From assembly GCA_009780545.1 (NCBI GenBank), contig WQZW01000028.1, positions 1 through 10,414 of the forward strand: a DNA stretch of 10,414 nucleotides, in the 5' to 3' direction. The DNA is from Treponema sp. Lineage in GTDB: Bacteria; Spirochaetota; Spirochaetia; Treponematales; Breznakiellaceae. Made by a program: the position numbers and the translations under genes. Positions 1 to 6,102 of the stretch are shown in pieces; the stretch's first letter is position 1, and every line of letters begins with the position of its first letter. A model generated the notes under the pieces. It worked only from the letters and a program-made list of their open reading frames with translations. It searched no databases and was not told the DNA's origin.

Positions 1-293
1 CCCTGGCTTACCGCAACAAGGGCCACCACGCCAAGCACCATTTTCCCCAACTCAAGAATTCTGCCTTCGCCTTTTTGCGCCCACCTCTCGGCCAGGGCCT
101 TGAGCGGGAAGCACAAAAGAAGGGGAACGACCAGATTCAGTGCCAAATACAGGTTGGGCACAACTCTTCCGCCCCTCGCAAACACAAACACATAGCCGAC
201 GAGGGTAGCAAGAGGGAAACCGATCAGGACATCGGTAAGAAACCGCATCGAGAAAAAACGGGGGAAACCCGATTCGGAAAGTTGAGTGTCCAT
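1..293 (-). CDS. N-terminal part of an integral membrane protein (runs off the left edge)
   Basis: An open frame reads leftwards from an ATG at 293 and is still open at base 1, so about 97 residues are visible. It is very hydrophobic. I see three likely membrane segments: around residues 18-37 (FLTDVLIGFPLATLVGYVFV), 46-64 (LYLALNLVVPLLFCFPL) and 84-95 (KMVLGVVALVAV). A charged loop (AERWAQKGEGR) lies between the last two. An AGGAGG Shine-Dalgarno sequence (298-303, complement) sits 4 nt before the ATG, which supports this start. The same frame stays open upstream to a TAA near 427 and would add another hydrophobic stretch (LPAVLVTAGVAFLGLGGF), so a longer protein starting at the TTG at 413 is possible. 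I do not recognise the family. It is separated from the dCMP deaminase gene by about 210 bp that hold a promoter-like sequence, so it is probably its own transcription unit. Confidence 0.72.
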   Translation of the reverse strand, partial: MDTQLSESGFPRFFSMRFLTDVLIGFPLATLVGYVFVFARGGRVVPNLYLALNLVVPLLLCFPLKALAERWAQKGEGRILELGKMVLGVVALVAVSQ

Positions 294-413
294 AAACCCT
301 CCTAATCCTAGGAATGCAACACCCGCAGTAACGAGTACCGCAGGCAACCTGTTGAGGCTATCGTAAGGATAACATCCCCCGCCCGATGGTTTACTTGACG
401 TACTTAATAACAA

Positions 414-420
414 CCTCCTT
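414..420 (-). promoter_or_regulatory. Strong Shine-Dalgarno-like AAGGAGG without a well-spaced start
   Basis: The complement reads AAAGGAGG directly followed by TTG (413-411), so the spacing is 0. No ATG or GTG lies 4-10 nt downstream. It may serve the TTG of an extended form of the membrane protein, or a very short leader ORF from an ATT (ATT AAG TAC GTC AAG TAA). It may also be fortuitous. The predicted transcription start lies only a few bases before it. Confidence 0.4.
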
Positions 421-428
421 TGTTCTTA

Positions 429-456
429 AGTTTATACCATTCCCGCCGGGAGTCAA
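429..456 (-). promoter_or_regulatory. Promoter-like sequence for the left-edge membrane protein
   Basis: On the minus strand TTGACT (451-456) is followed 16 nt later by TAAACT (429-434). The overlapping TGGTATAAA also fits an extended -10 (TGn plus TATAAA at 431-436). It sits in AT-rich DNA between the dCMP deaminase stop and the membrane-protein start. This is motif evidence only. Confidence 0.45.
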
Positions 457-507
457 GCATTTTTTGAAAATATTTTACATTACGGGCCCGGATTTTGCGG
501 GGATGCC

Positions 508-999
508 CTACTGCTTCTCGTACTCCTGCACCTCGTCCCTGACGTACTCCAGCGTGATGCCGACCTTGGCGAACATCGCCTCGGAGTCGGTGCCGTCGTG
601 GTAGCGGCGTTGGCAGACGACGCGGACGATGCCACAGTTGATGATCAGCATGGCGCAGGTCCGGCAGGGGGTCATGCGGCAGTACAGGGTCGCGCCGTCG
701 ATGGCGATACCCCGTTTGGCGGCCTGGCAGATGGCGTTCTGCTCGGCATGGACGGTGCGGACGCAGTGGGTGGTAACGCCGCCGTCCTCGTGGAGCATCT
801 TCTTGAACTGGTGCCCGACCTCGTCGCAGTGGGGAAGGCCCGCCGGCGCGCCGACATAACCGGTAACCAGTATCTGGTTGTCCTTGGCAATAACGCAGCC
901 GGAACGGCCACGGTCGCAGGTCGCCCGCTTGGAGATGGCGTCGCAGACCTCCATAAAGTACTCGTCCCAACTGGGTCTTTCGTAAGCGATTTCTTCCAT
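508..999 (-). CDS. Deoxycytidylate (dCMP) deaminase, ComEB-like
   Basis: This is a 163-residue zinc enzyme of the cytidine/deoxycytidylate deaminase family. It is expected to convert dCMP to dUMP in the cytosol, feeding thymidylate synthesis. The zinc and catalytic motifs are intact: HAE at residues 84-86 (H84 zinc ligand, E86 proton shuttle) and PCRTC at 111-115 (C112 and C115 zinc ligands). The LPHCDEVGH and HEDGGVTTHC stretches just before HAE match the insert that separates dCMP deaminases from plain cytidine deaminases and may bind a second metal. Length is normal for the family. The ATG at 999 follows a GAGG with 6 nt spacing and lies 8 nt after the stop of the CYTH gene, so the two are almost certainly cotranscribed and translationally close. 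The open frame continues upstream of this ATG, but that part overlaps the CYTH gene out of frame and is not real coding. Confidence 0.93.
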   Translation of the reverse strand: MEEIAYERPSWDEYFMEVCDAISKRATCDRGRSGCVIAKDNQILVTGYVGAPAGLPHCDEVGHQFKKMLHEDGGVTTHCVRTVHAEQNAICQAAKRGIAIDGATLYCRMTPCRTCAMLIINCGIVRVVCQRRYHDGTDSEAMFAKVGITLEYVRDEVQEYEKQ

Positions 1000-1007
1000 A
1001 ATAAGCC

Positions 1008-1595
1008 TCAGTTCCGCCTTTCCCGGAGCAAGGCCGCATAGGACCGGCTCTCGACCTTCTCCTGGGCGACATTGAGCCTCTCCAGCAGGGCGTAGAGTGC
1101 CTGCCGGCTTTCCCCGACCAGCTCCTCGCCTTCCTCCGCAAGGATCTCCAGCTCGAGGAACCAACCGAGGTCCTTTACCATCGAAACTTCCGCCGTTATC
1201 GTCCCCGGCCCGGCAATATCCGTCTGAACCGCCCATTCCCAGCCCTGCTTTTCCTTCTGCATCACCCGGGAAAGCCCCAGCTCGCCCAGCATCTGCTCGA
1301 AAAGCATCGCATCGGAAACGGCAAATTCCCGCTCGCCGTTCACCTCGATATTCCCGGAAAGGCTCTTCCATTTCATCGTCACCAGCGCCCGCCGGCTCTC
1401 CCGTTTCTCCGCATCGACGGCCTTTTCCCTGCGGACCCGAATCCCCGAATCCGGAATGTCGCCCCCAAAATGCTCTTCCGCCATCCAGTAACTATCCGTC
1501 TTTTCGTAGGAACGTACATAAGTTCCCACCGTAACCAATCTTTCAATGATCGAAACATGATTGTCAAGCCAAGCCTTCAGCTCTATCTCAACCAT
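1008..1595 (-). CDS. CYTH-domain protein (CyaB/ThTPase-like)
   Basis: This is a 195-residue CYTH-fold protein, a family that includes class IV adenylate cyclases, thiamine triphosphatases and inorganic tripolyphosphatases. All act on triphosphates held in a charged tunnel with divalent metal. The signature ExExK is at the very N-terminus (VEIELK, E3, E5, K7). Further expected charged strands follow: GIRVRR (51-56), MKWK (74-77), GEREF (87-91), FLELEIL (146-152, the C-terminal metal-binding ExE) and SRSYAALL (183-190). I chose the ATG at 1595 because it places ExExK where the family has it and because GGAG lies 7 nt upstream (1603-1606). A TTG at 1643 would add 16 unrelated residues and would leave only 12 nt to smpB. 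Substrate cannot be told from sequence; cyclase and tripolyphosphatase activity are both possible. It lies between smpB and the dCMP deaminase gene. Confidence 0.88.
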   Translation of the reverse strand: MVEIELKAWLDNHVSIIERLVTVGTYVRSYEKTDSYWMAEEHFGGDIPDSGIRVRREKAVDAEKRESRRALVTMKWKSLSGNIEVNGEREFAVSDAMLFEQMLGELGLSRVMQKEKQGWEWAVQTDIAGPGTITAEVSMVKDLGWFLELEILAEEGEELVGESRQALYALLERLNVAQEKVESRSYAALLRERRN

Positions 1596-1655
1596 CGCCC
1601 TTCTCCCCGGCTCCATCATACATCCAAACCGGGAGTTTTCCAATGAGAGCGGCGT

Positions 1656-2108
1656 TTACCCCCGAAACTCCCGCTGAACGTCCCGCAAAACGTCCCGTTC
1701 CCGAATATCCGCCCGCTTGTCGTAGGCCTTCTTCCCCTTGCACAGCCCGAGTTCCACCTTCACCCGTCCCTTCTTGAAGTAGAACGACAGGGGAATCAGC
1801 GTAAAGCCCTTTTCCTCGGCCTTCCGCCGTATCCGCCTGATCTCCTCCCGATGCAGCAGCAGCCGACGCCGGCGATGCGGGTCGTGGTTAAAAATCGAGG
1901 AGTACGGGTTTTCGGCGACATGCAGGGAATGCAGCCAGACCTCGCCGGAGATCACCTCCGCCCAGGCATCCGGAAAGGAAATTTTCCCGTCCCGAAAGGA
2001 CTTAACCTCCGTACCCAACAGCTCGATCCCGCATTCGTAGGCCTCGTCCACCGAATACTCATGCCGCGCCCGCCGGTTCACCGCAATGCTTTTGATCCCC
2101 TCGCCCAT
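1656..2108 (-). CDS. smpB: SsrA-binding protein SmpB
   Basis: This is the 150-residue tmRNA-binding protein of trans-translation. It binds the tRNA-like domain of tmRNA and brings it to stalled ribosomes. Family landmarks are clear: AVNRRARHEYSV near the N-terminus, ELLGTEVKSFRDGKIS (residues about 29-44), the AEVISGEVWLHSLHVAEN strand region, and GKKAYDKR followed by the basic/acidic C-terminal tail (ADIRERDVLRDVQREFRG) that enters the mRNA channel. The ATG at 2108 is preceded by GGGGGA at 4 nt and is the usual family start. It is the first gene of a tight minus-strand cluster (60 nt to the CYTH start used here, then 8 nt to dCMP deaminase). I looked for an adjacent tmRNA (ssrA) gene in the upstream intergenic DNA and found none. 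Confidence 0.97.
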   Translation of the reverse strand: MGEGIKSIAVNRRARHEYSVDEAYECGIELLGTEVKSFRDGKISFPDAWAEVISGEVWLHSLHVAENPYSSIFNHDPHRRRRLLLHREEIRRIRRKAEEKGFTLIPLSFYFKKGRVKVELGLCKGKKAYDKRADIRERDVLRDVQREFRG

Positions 2109-2147
2109 CCGATCCCCCGTATCTTGTTACACAACAATAAATTAAGG

Positions 2148-2343
2148 AGGGGGGCCAAGCCCCCCTGAGGTTCAGCCCCGCAGTAGCGGGTCTGAACCTA
2201 CCCCCCGAGCGGGGCGCCGCCCCACACCGGGTAACAGCACGGCGGAGCCGTGTATTATGGAAAAATGCAGCACGGTGTAAGCACCCATAAATTCCACAGT
2301 TACCGGTAAAGGCGCGAAGGCTTTAGCCTGAGCAGCGTGCGCC
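2148..2343. repeat. Inverted-repeat-dense intergenic element
   Basis: Between smpB and the PEGA gene lies a run of non-overlapping or nested inverted repeats: AGGGGGGC/GCCCCCCT (2148-2155 with 2159-2166, loop CAA); AGGTTCAG plus CCCG paired with CGGG plus CTGAACCT (2168-2199, one mismatch); the palindrome GGGGCGCCGCCCC (2211-2223); CACGGC-GGA-GCCGTG (2238-2252), itself inside a wider ACACCG/CGGTGT pair (2224-2229 with 2273-2278); and GGCGC/GCGCC (2311-2315 with 2339-2343) enclosing AGGCT-TT-AGCCT (2318-2329). CCGTGCTG also occurs twice as a direct repeat on the minus strand. No gene is evident here. The form resembles dispersed REP-like or MITE-like elements, but only one copy is present in this window. 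Confidence 0.6.
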
Positions 2344-2396
2344 TGCCCCCGCATTGACCGCCAAACACTAACCCGTGGAACCTTGCCGGCAAATCC

Positions 2397-2429
2397 CAGA
2401 ATCAATCCCCGAAAGGAGGATTGATTCTG
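2397..2429 (-). terminator. Perfect 12-bp hairpin straddling the stop of the PEGA gene
   Basis: CAGAATCAATCC (2397-2408) pairs perfectly with GGATTGATTCTG (2418-2429), with a 9-nt loop. The TGA stop of the PEGA gene (2402-2404) lies within the 3' arm as transcribed. No U-run follows, so it may be an mRNA 3' stabiliser or a Rho-type/alternative terminator, or the edge of the neighbouring repeat element, rather than a classical intrinsic terminator. Confidence 0.45.
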
Positions 2430-3877
2430 ACTATCACCGGCCGAAAGCCCACCACCGGCGAGGAACTTTCGGGCGGAAGAAAAGCCCGTGCCTCGCCGCC
2501 GGAAGCCCCGATTCCCCGAAGCGGCCTTTCCGGCGATCCTACGGCCCGTACCGCCCAAGCCGGGGCCGCAAAGAAGGACAGCGGGGCGTAGGGTTCCAGA
2601 CACCATTCCCAAAGCCGGCCGGAAACCGCAAAGCTCCCCTGATTCCGCCCTTCCCTGACGGCAAATTCCCATTCGGCCTCGGTCGGCAGGCGGACTTCCC
2701 AGCCGGCAAGCTCCGGCGGAAGCCGGCCGGTCAGCCAGCGGCAGAAAGCTTCGGCGGCAAACCAGGAAACGGCGACGATTTCCCGCCCGTCCGGAAAGGC
2801 CGGGGCGAAGTCCGCCAGATAACCCTCGTCGGCAAGGCCCAACTCCCGAAGCCCTTCCCGCCGATCCGCTCCCCACTCGGGATTGGCCGCCAGAAAGTCG
2901 GCAAAAACCGCCCCGGGCACGGGTTCCTGCGAGACAAGAAACGATTCCACGGCCTCGTACCTGGGTGCCGGCTCCTGCAGGAGAATCCTCCCGCCGCCAA
3001 GCCCCGAAAACAAAAGTCCGCCAAGCCGAATCGCCGGCACCGGAAGCCCGGCTTCCGGCTGCGAAACCTCGACCTTCTCCTGCAAAGCACGCCCCTGTTG
3101 CAGGTACCAGGGGGAAGAAAGCAGCATTCCCACCGATTCGGGCGGAAGCAGCGACGACAGCCAAAGCCCCGCCGAGGGATTCTCCGCAAGGAAGCGCCCG
3201 ATGTCGGCCAACGTTCCGGCAAGGGCCGCAGAAGAAGGAACGTTTCCGCCGGAATCGCCGAGCATCTTCGCCCGAAGCAGATCCCGCAAGGCGGCCCTGG
3301 TAACGGTAAACCTCGAAGCCGCCCGAAGAATCCCCTCGATCTCATCCGCCCCGGTCCAAGGCCCGACCCTGTAAACCCCCTCGGAAAGTGCAAGGGGCAC
3401 CTGCCAGGTTGCCGAAGGTTCGCCCCCGAAGCTCCAGCCGGCAAACTCCGCCGCGGCGGAGGCAAGCGCGGAAACCGGATTCTCGGTCCGAAGTTCGAGG
3501 GCGACGGTGAGCTTTCGGGGGAAAACCCTCGACGCAAAAACCCGCCCCGGAACGGCAACGGTCTCCTCCGCCGGGCTAAAGCCGGGCAGGACGGCCTGGA
3601 AGTTCCGGCTTCCCTTCTCCAGGAAAAGGCTTGTCGGGGTCGTCCCCACGTACAGCCCGTCAACCCGGACCGCGGCCCCCCAAGGCTCGCTCACCACCGT
3701 CACCCTCGATCCCGGCTCCCTGATTCCCGGCAACACCATTATAAGGAAGAGAATCACCAAAATCACCAGCGAATACCCGACGGCAAGGTACACCCCCGGC
3801 CTCATCCCCAAAAAACTCTTCAGCCTTACCCGGTCCTCTGCTTCGATCGGAGCCTTTTCCATTTTTCTCCCAGTCAT
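2402..3877 (-). CDS. Membrane-anchored PEGA protein with a C-terminal FGE/SUMF-like domain
   Basis: This is a 491-residue protein with a short cytoplasmic N-terminus and one membrane anchor (about 28-50, YLAVGYSLVILVILFLIMVL). A PEGA domain follows at about 58-110 (SEPWGAAVRVDGLYVGTTP...LEKGSRNFQAVLPGF), a fold seen in surface and cell-envelope proteins. The middle region (about 130-300) is unassigned and rich in Ala, Leu and Gly. The C-terminal FGE-sulfatase-like domain (about 300-486) shows VAVSWFAAEAFCRWL (368-382), VRLPTEAEWEFAVREG (395-410), LWEWC (422-426) and VVGFRPV (475-481). The two catalytic cysteines of true formylglycine-generating enzymes are not present near the C-terminus, so this is probably a binding or structural version. 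Two starts are possible. The ATG at 3877 is exactly 6 nt after a -10 box (leaderless model). The ATG at 3862 has GGGAG 4 nt upstream but would leave only a ~15-nt leader. The protein starts just before the membrane anchor either way. Confidence 0.88.
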   Translation of the reverse strand: MTGRKMEKAPIEAEDRVRLKSFLGMRPGVYLAVGYSLVILVILFLIMVLPGIREPGSRVTVVSEPWGAAVRVDGLYVGTTPTSLFLEKGSRNFQAVLPGFSPAEETVAVPGRVFASRVFPRKLTVALELRTENPVSALASAAAEFAGWSFGGEPSATWQVPLALSEGVYRVGPWTGADEIEGILRAASRFTVTRAALRDLLRAKMLGDSGGNVPSSAALAGTLADIGRFLAENPSAGLWLSSLLPPESVGMLLSSPWYLQQGRALQEKVEVSQPEAGLPVPAIRLGGLLFSGLGGGRILLQEPAPRYEAVESFLVSQEPVPGAVFADFLAANPEWGADRREGLRELGLADEGYLADFAPAFPDGREIVAVSWFAAEAFCRWLTGRLPPELAGWEVRLPTEAEWEFAVREGRNQGSFAVSGRLWEWCLEPYAPLSFFAAPAWAVRAVGSPERPLRGIGASGGEARAFLPPESSSPVVGFRPVIVRINPPFGD

Positions 3878-3883
3878 TCAATG

Positions 3884-3913
3884 ATGGTATGCCATAGCCG
3901 GCGGCCCTGTCAA
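3884..3913 (-). promoter_or_regulatory. Promoter-like TTGACA-18-TACCAT before the PEGA gene
   Basis: A perfect -35 hexamer TTGACA (3908-3913) is followed 18 nt later by TACCAT (3884-3889). The predicted transcription start is at about 3877, which is the first ATG of the gene. It lies in the 81-bp gap after the SDF transporter stop, so the PEGA gene can be transcribed alone. Confidence 0.55.
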
Positions 3914-3958
3914 TTCCGGGTATTGTTTCAATAAGCCGAATAAGTTTGGATAACCCCG

Positions 3959-5161
3959 TTAGCTTGGACCGTTCTCCAATCCCCCGATCCTCGCCATCGC
4001 ATAATTGGCGAACGAGGCGATCATCAGGTCCAGCAGGGTGCCGACGCCGACGAGGAAGAAGGCCACCGGACGAAGGAGGAGGTAGCCTTCCTGGAAGCGG
4101 CCGAAACCGAGGCAGAGGACGGCAAGGGCGACATAGGCGCCGTCGCCGGAATGCCGGGCCAGGAGGAAGGAGATGCCGAGGGAGGCAAGGCCGACCGAGA
4201 CGATTTCGGCAAAGGTGATGTTGATGAACGAGTAGGAGTTAAAGACCACGATGAAGGCCACGGCGGCGACCATCGCGCTACCGGCCCGGCAGAAAGTGCT
4301 GAACATCGCCAGAGTCAAGGCCGAAGCCCGTCTTCGGATGCCCATTTCCTTGGAATGGCCGACAAGGATCAACAGCGAAAAGTTCATGTCGCCTGAGAAG
4401 AACGAGGCGATGGCCGGGCCCAGCGATCCGTAGAGCGCCTTCCACGGCTTCGTTTTCGGGCGGATCAGGTACAGGCAGAGCGGGGCCACGACAAAGGCCA
4501 GGATCAGGGTAAGCAGGACGAGGATCGCCATCAGACTCGTGAAAAAACCAAGCTGCAACGCCGACCTGAAACGGATCATCCAGTAGGCGGAAAGTGCGAT
4601 AAGACAGAGGCCCGAGATGTCGATGAAGAACGAGGCGACGCGGAAGAAGACCCTCGACAGGGAATCGACGAGGGCCGCGATGGGCCTGCCATGGGCATTG
4701 TCGTAGGCCAGGGCCATCCCCAGAAAAAACGCAAAGACGTAGATCGGCAGAAGGAACGAGCCGTCGCCTGAAAGGGCGGCGAACATATTCGAAGGAAACA
4801 CCTCGAGAATGCCGCCCGGGATGTCCAGCCCGGCGATCCCAGCCTCCTCTTCCGGCCTTATCGGGATGCGGAGGCGGAGGAAGGCGAGTGCCGTAACCAG
4901 CCCGACAAGAATCACCACCACGGAAACGGCAAACATCAGGGCCAGGTTCCGCAGAAACAGCCCCCAGAACTGTCCCTCCTTGCGGAGCTGATGTATGCCG
5001 ATGGTCAACGAAAAGAACATCAGCGGCACCAACGCATACCGCCCGATCTGCAACACGAATCCCTGGAGCCAACCGAAAACCCCGGCCAGGTCGCCCGGCA
5101 CAAAAACCGCCACGGCAATCCCCAGTCCCGTACCCACAAGCAGCTTAATCCAAACCTTCAT
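3959..5161 (-). CDS. Divergent sodium:dicarboxylate symporter family (SDF/DAACS) transporter
   Basis: This is a 400-residue integral membrane protein, typical length for the SDF family (GltPh/DctA/GltT type), which imports amino acids or C4-dicarboxylates with Na+ or H+. The N-terminal half fits well: WIKLLVGTGLGIAVAV (TM1), YALVPLMFFSLTIGIHQL (42-59), and VFPSNMFAALSGDGSFLLPIYVFAFFLGMAL (about 121-151), the conserved 'PSN...LP..vFa..fG.AL' region. The substrate-binding half is unusual. Where family members have the NMDGT motif it reads TFCRAGSAMVAAVAFIVVF (289-307). In TM8 it has LLDLMIASFANYAMARIGG (376-394) without the usual Asp...Arg-Thr-x-x-Asn pattern. I infer an altered substrate or coupling ion. 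No Shine-Dalgarno is placed for the ATG at 5161 (AAGG lies 12 nt away), but a -10 box ends 6 nt before it, so a leaderless start is likely. Neighbours give no substrate clue. Confidence 0.87.
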   Translation of the reverse strand: MKVWIKLLVGTGLGIAVAVFVPGDLAGVFGWLQGFVLQIGRYALVPLMFFSLTIGIHQLRKEGQFWGLFLRNLALMFAVSVVVILVGLVTALAFLRLRIPIRPEEEAGIAGLDIPGGILEVFPSNMFAALSGDGSFLLPIYVFAFFLGMALAYDNAHGRPIAALVDSLSRVFFRVASFFIDISGLCLIALSAYWMIRFRSALQLGFFTSLMAILVLLTLILAFVVAPLCLYLIRPKTKPWKALYGSLGPAIASFFSGDMNFSLLILVGHSKEMGIRRRASALTLAMFSTFCRAGSAMVAAVAFIVVFNSYSFINITFAEIVSVGLASLGISFLLARHSGDGAYVALAVLCLGFGRFQEGYLLLRPVAFFLVGVGTLLDLMIASFANYAMARIGGLENGPS

Positions 5162-5167
5162 TGTTCA

Positions 5168-5197
5168 ATCATACCTTATTTGATCATCTTTTGTCAG
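5168..5197 (-). promoter_or_regulatory. Promoter-like CTGACA-18-TATGAT before the SDF transporter
   Basis: CTGACA (5192-5197) and TATGAT (5168-5173) are 18 nt apart on the minus strand. Six bases (TGAACA) separate the -10 box from the ATG, placing the predicted transcription start at the start codon itself. Confidence 0.6.
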
Positions 5198-5237
5198 TCG
5201 AGGACCGATTCGGGGAGAAATCATTATGCGGCAGGCG

Positions 5238-5264
5238 GTCCAATCGACCTTTGGCCGATTGGAC
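5238..5264 (-). terminator. Hairpin after the multi-spanning membrane-protein gene
   Basis: In minus-strand RNA GTCCAAUCGGCC pairs with GGUCGAUUGGAC around an AAA loop. The stem has 12 pairs, including one G-U. The same position is an A-C mismatch on the plus strand, so the structure favours minus-strand RNA. It begins about 23 nt after the stop at 5288. No U-run follows, so its role as a terminator is uncertain. Confidence 0.5.
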
Positions 5265-5287
5265 GCAGGAGATTTGCCACCCAAAGG

Positions 5288-6067
5288 CTAATCCTTCCAG
5301 GGAAAGATGAAATTCCGGAACGACCTTCGTCCGGTCTTTTCCCGTTCCCCGGCAAGGATTTCGTCCCAGGGAATCCGCGGTCTTTTTCCGGCGGCCGCCT
5401 TCTCCGGGTTCGCTTCCAGCCAATCGTACTTCAACAGCCGGAGCCGCAGGGCCTCGTCGAGGAAAAGGATGATCCCGGCGGGACCGGGCAGGAGCAGGGC
5501 CAGCAGGAAGGAAAAGGCCAGACCGAGAATGCCGGAGATCAGGCAGAAGACGGCAAGGCCGGGGTTGTCGAAAAAAAGGAACAGGCACTTGCCGAAGGCC
5601 TTTGCCGTGCGCCCTCCCAGTCGGGCCTTTACCTGCGGGAAAAATTGCAGGCAGAGAACGGCGAGGATCGCGGCCCAGAAAGTGACGGCCGCAAGAACCG
5701 GGCCGAGCGGCGGAACAAGGCCCGAGTAAAAGGGAATGCTGAGATAAAAGACCAGGGCGAGCAGGCCGGCAATACCGCCGAGGCAGATTCCGGGAACCAG
5801 TGCCGGCCTTATTCCGGCGAGAAAGTCGGCAAAGCCGAAGGAGCCGTAGTCGGAAACGGCCCTGAAGGCCCCGGCGGCGGCACAGAGGTAGACGGAGCAC
5901 CACAAAAGGCCGAGGACGAGCAGGGGAATCCCCAGGCCGGGGGGAACGAGGGCCGGCAGAAACAGCGGCATGGCCAACGAGACCAGGAAGCCGACGTTGA
6001 CCAGCAGGATGCGGAGCATGTTGTCCCAAAGGTCGTACAGCGTCTTGCGGAGCAGGAAACCGATCAT
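5288..6067 (-). CDS. Multi-spanning membrane protein of unknown function (weak DUF624/YesL-like resemblance)
   Basis: This is a 259-residue protein from the ATG at 6067. It begins MIGFLLRKTLYDLWDNMLRI, an aromatic, charged N-terminus reminiscent of DUF624/YesL-type proteins ('W.N....l'). Five or six membrane segments follow: about 20-38, 46-66, 88-110, 117-142, 158-192 (possibly two) and 193-205. The hydrophilic C-terminal tail (KYDWLEANPEKAAAGKRPRIPWDEILAGEREKTGRRSF...) is probably cytoplasmic. The open frame continues upstream to an ATG at 6259 and on to a TAG near 6310, adding 64 residues. That part is AT-rich with different codon use, so I prefer 6067, where TATTAT lies exactly 6 nt before the ATG (leaderless model); there is no Shine-Dalgarno. 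The longer form cannot be excluded. It lies between the zinc-ribbon gene and the SDF transporter, each with its own promoter-like signal. Confidence 0.8.
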   Translation of the reverse strand: MIGFLLRKTLYDLWDNMLRILLVNVGFLVSLAMPLFLPALVPPGLGIPLLVLGLLWCSVYLCAAAGAFRAVSDYGSFGFADFLAGIRPALVPGICLGGIAGLLALVFYLSIPFYSGLVPPLGPVLAAVTFWAAILAVLCLQFFPQVKARLGGRTAKAFGKCLFLFFDNPGLAVFCLISGILGLAFSFLLALLLPGPAGIILFLDEALRLRLLKYDWLEANPEKAAAGKRPRIPWDEILAGEREKTGRRSFRNFIFPWKD

Positions 6068-6073
6068 TGGGAT

Positions 6074-6102
6074 ATAATAGGGCAAATTGCGGGAAACGTC
6101 CA
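6074..6102 (-). promoter_or_regulatory. Promoter-like TGGACG-17-TATTAT before the membrane protein
   Basis: TGGACG (6097-6102, four matches to TTGACA) and TATTAT (6074-6079, five matches to TATAAT) are 17 nt apart on the minus strand. The six bases ATCCCA then lead directly into the ATG at 6067. This supports the short start over the one at 6259. Confidence 0.5.

Noticed and set aside
2109..2401. Possible tmRNA (ssrA) gene next to smpB
   Set aside because: I looked for the tRNA-like ends and a tag reading frame but found only short hairpins; no acceptor-stem/CCA arrangement was visible.
2172..3164. Minus-strand frame of 330 codons overlapping the end of the PEGA gene and the hairpin element
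   Set aside because: Most of it is the PEGA gene read in another frame; the tail runs through the inverted repeats. No domain or ribosome site supports it.
2375..3934. Plus-strand frame of 519 codons opposite the PEGA gene
   Set aside because: Composition is Arg/Pro/Gly-rich and without motifs, typical of an antisense shadow; the minus-strand frame has a membrane anchor, PEGA and FGE-like motifs.
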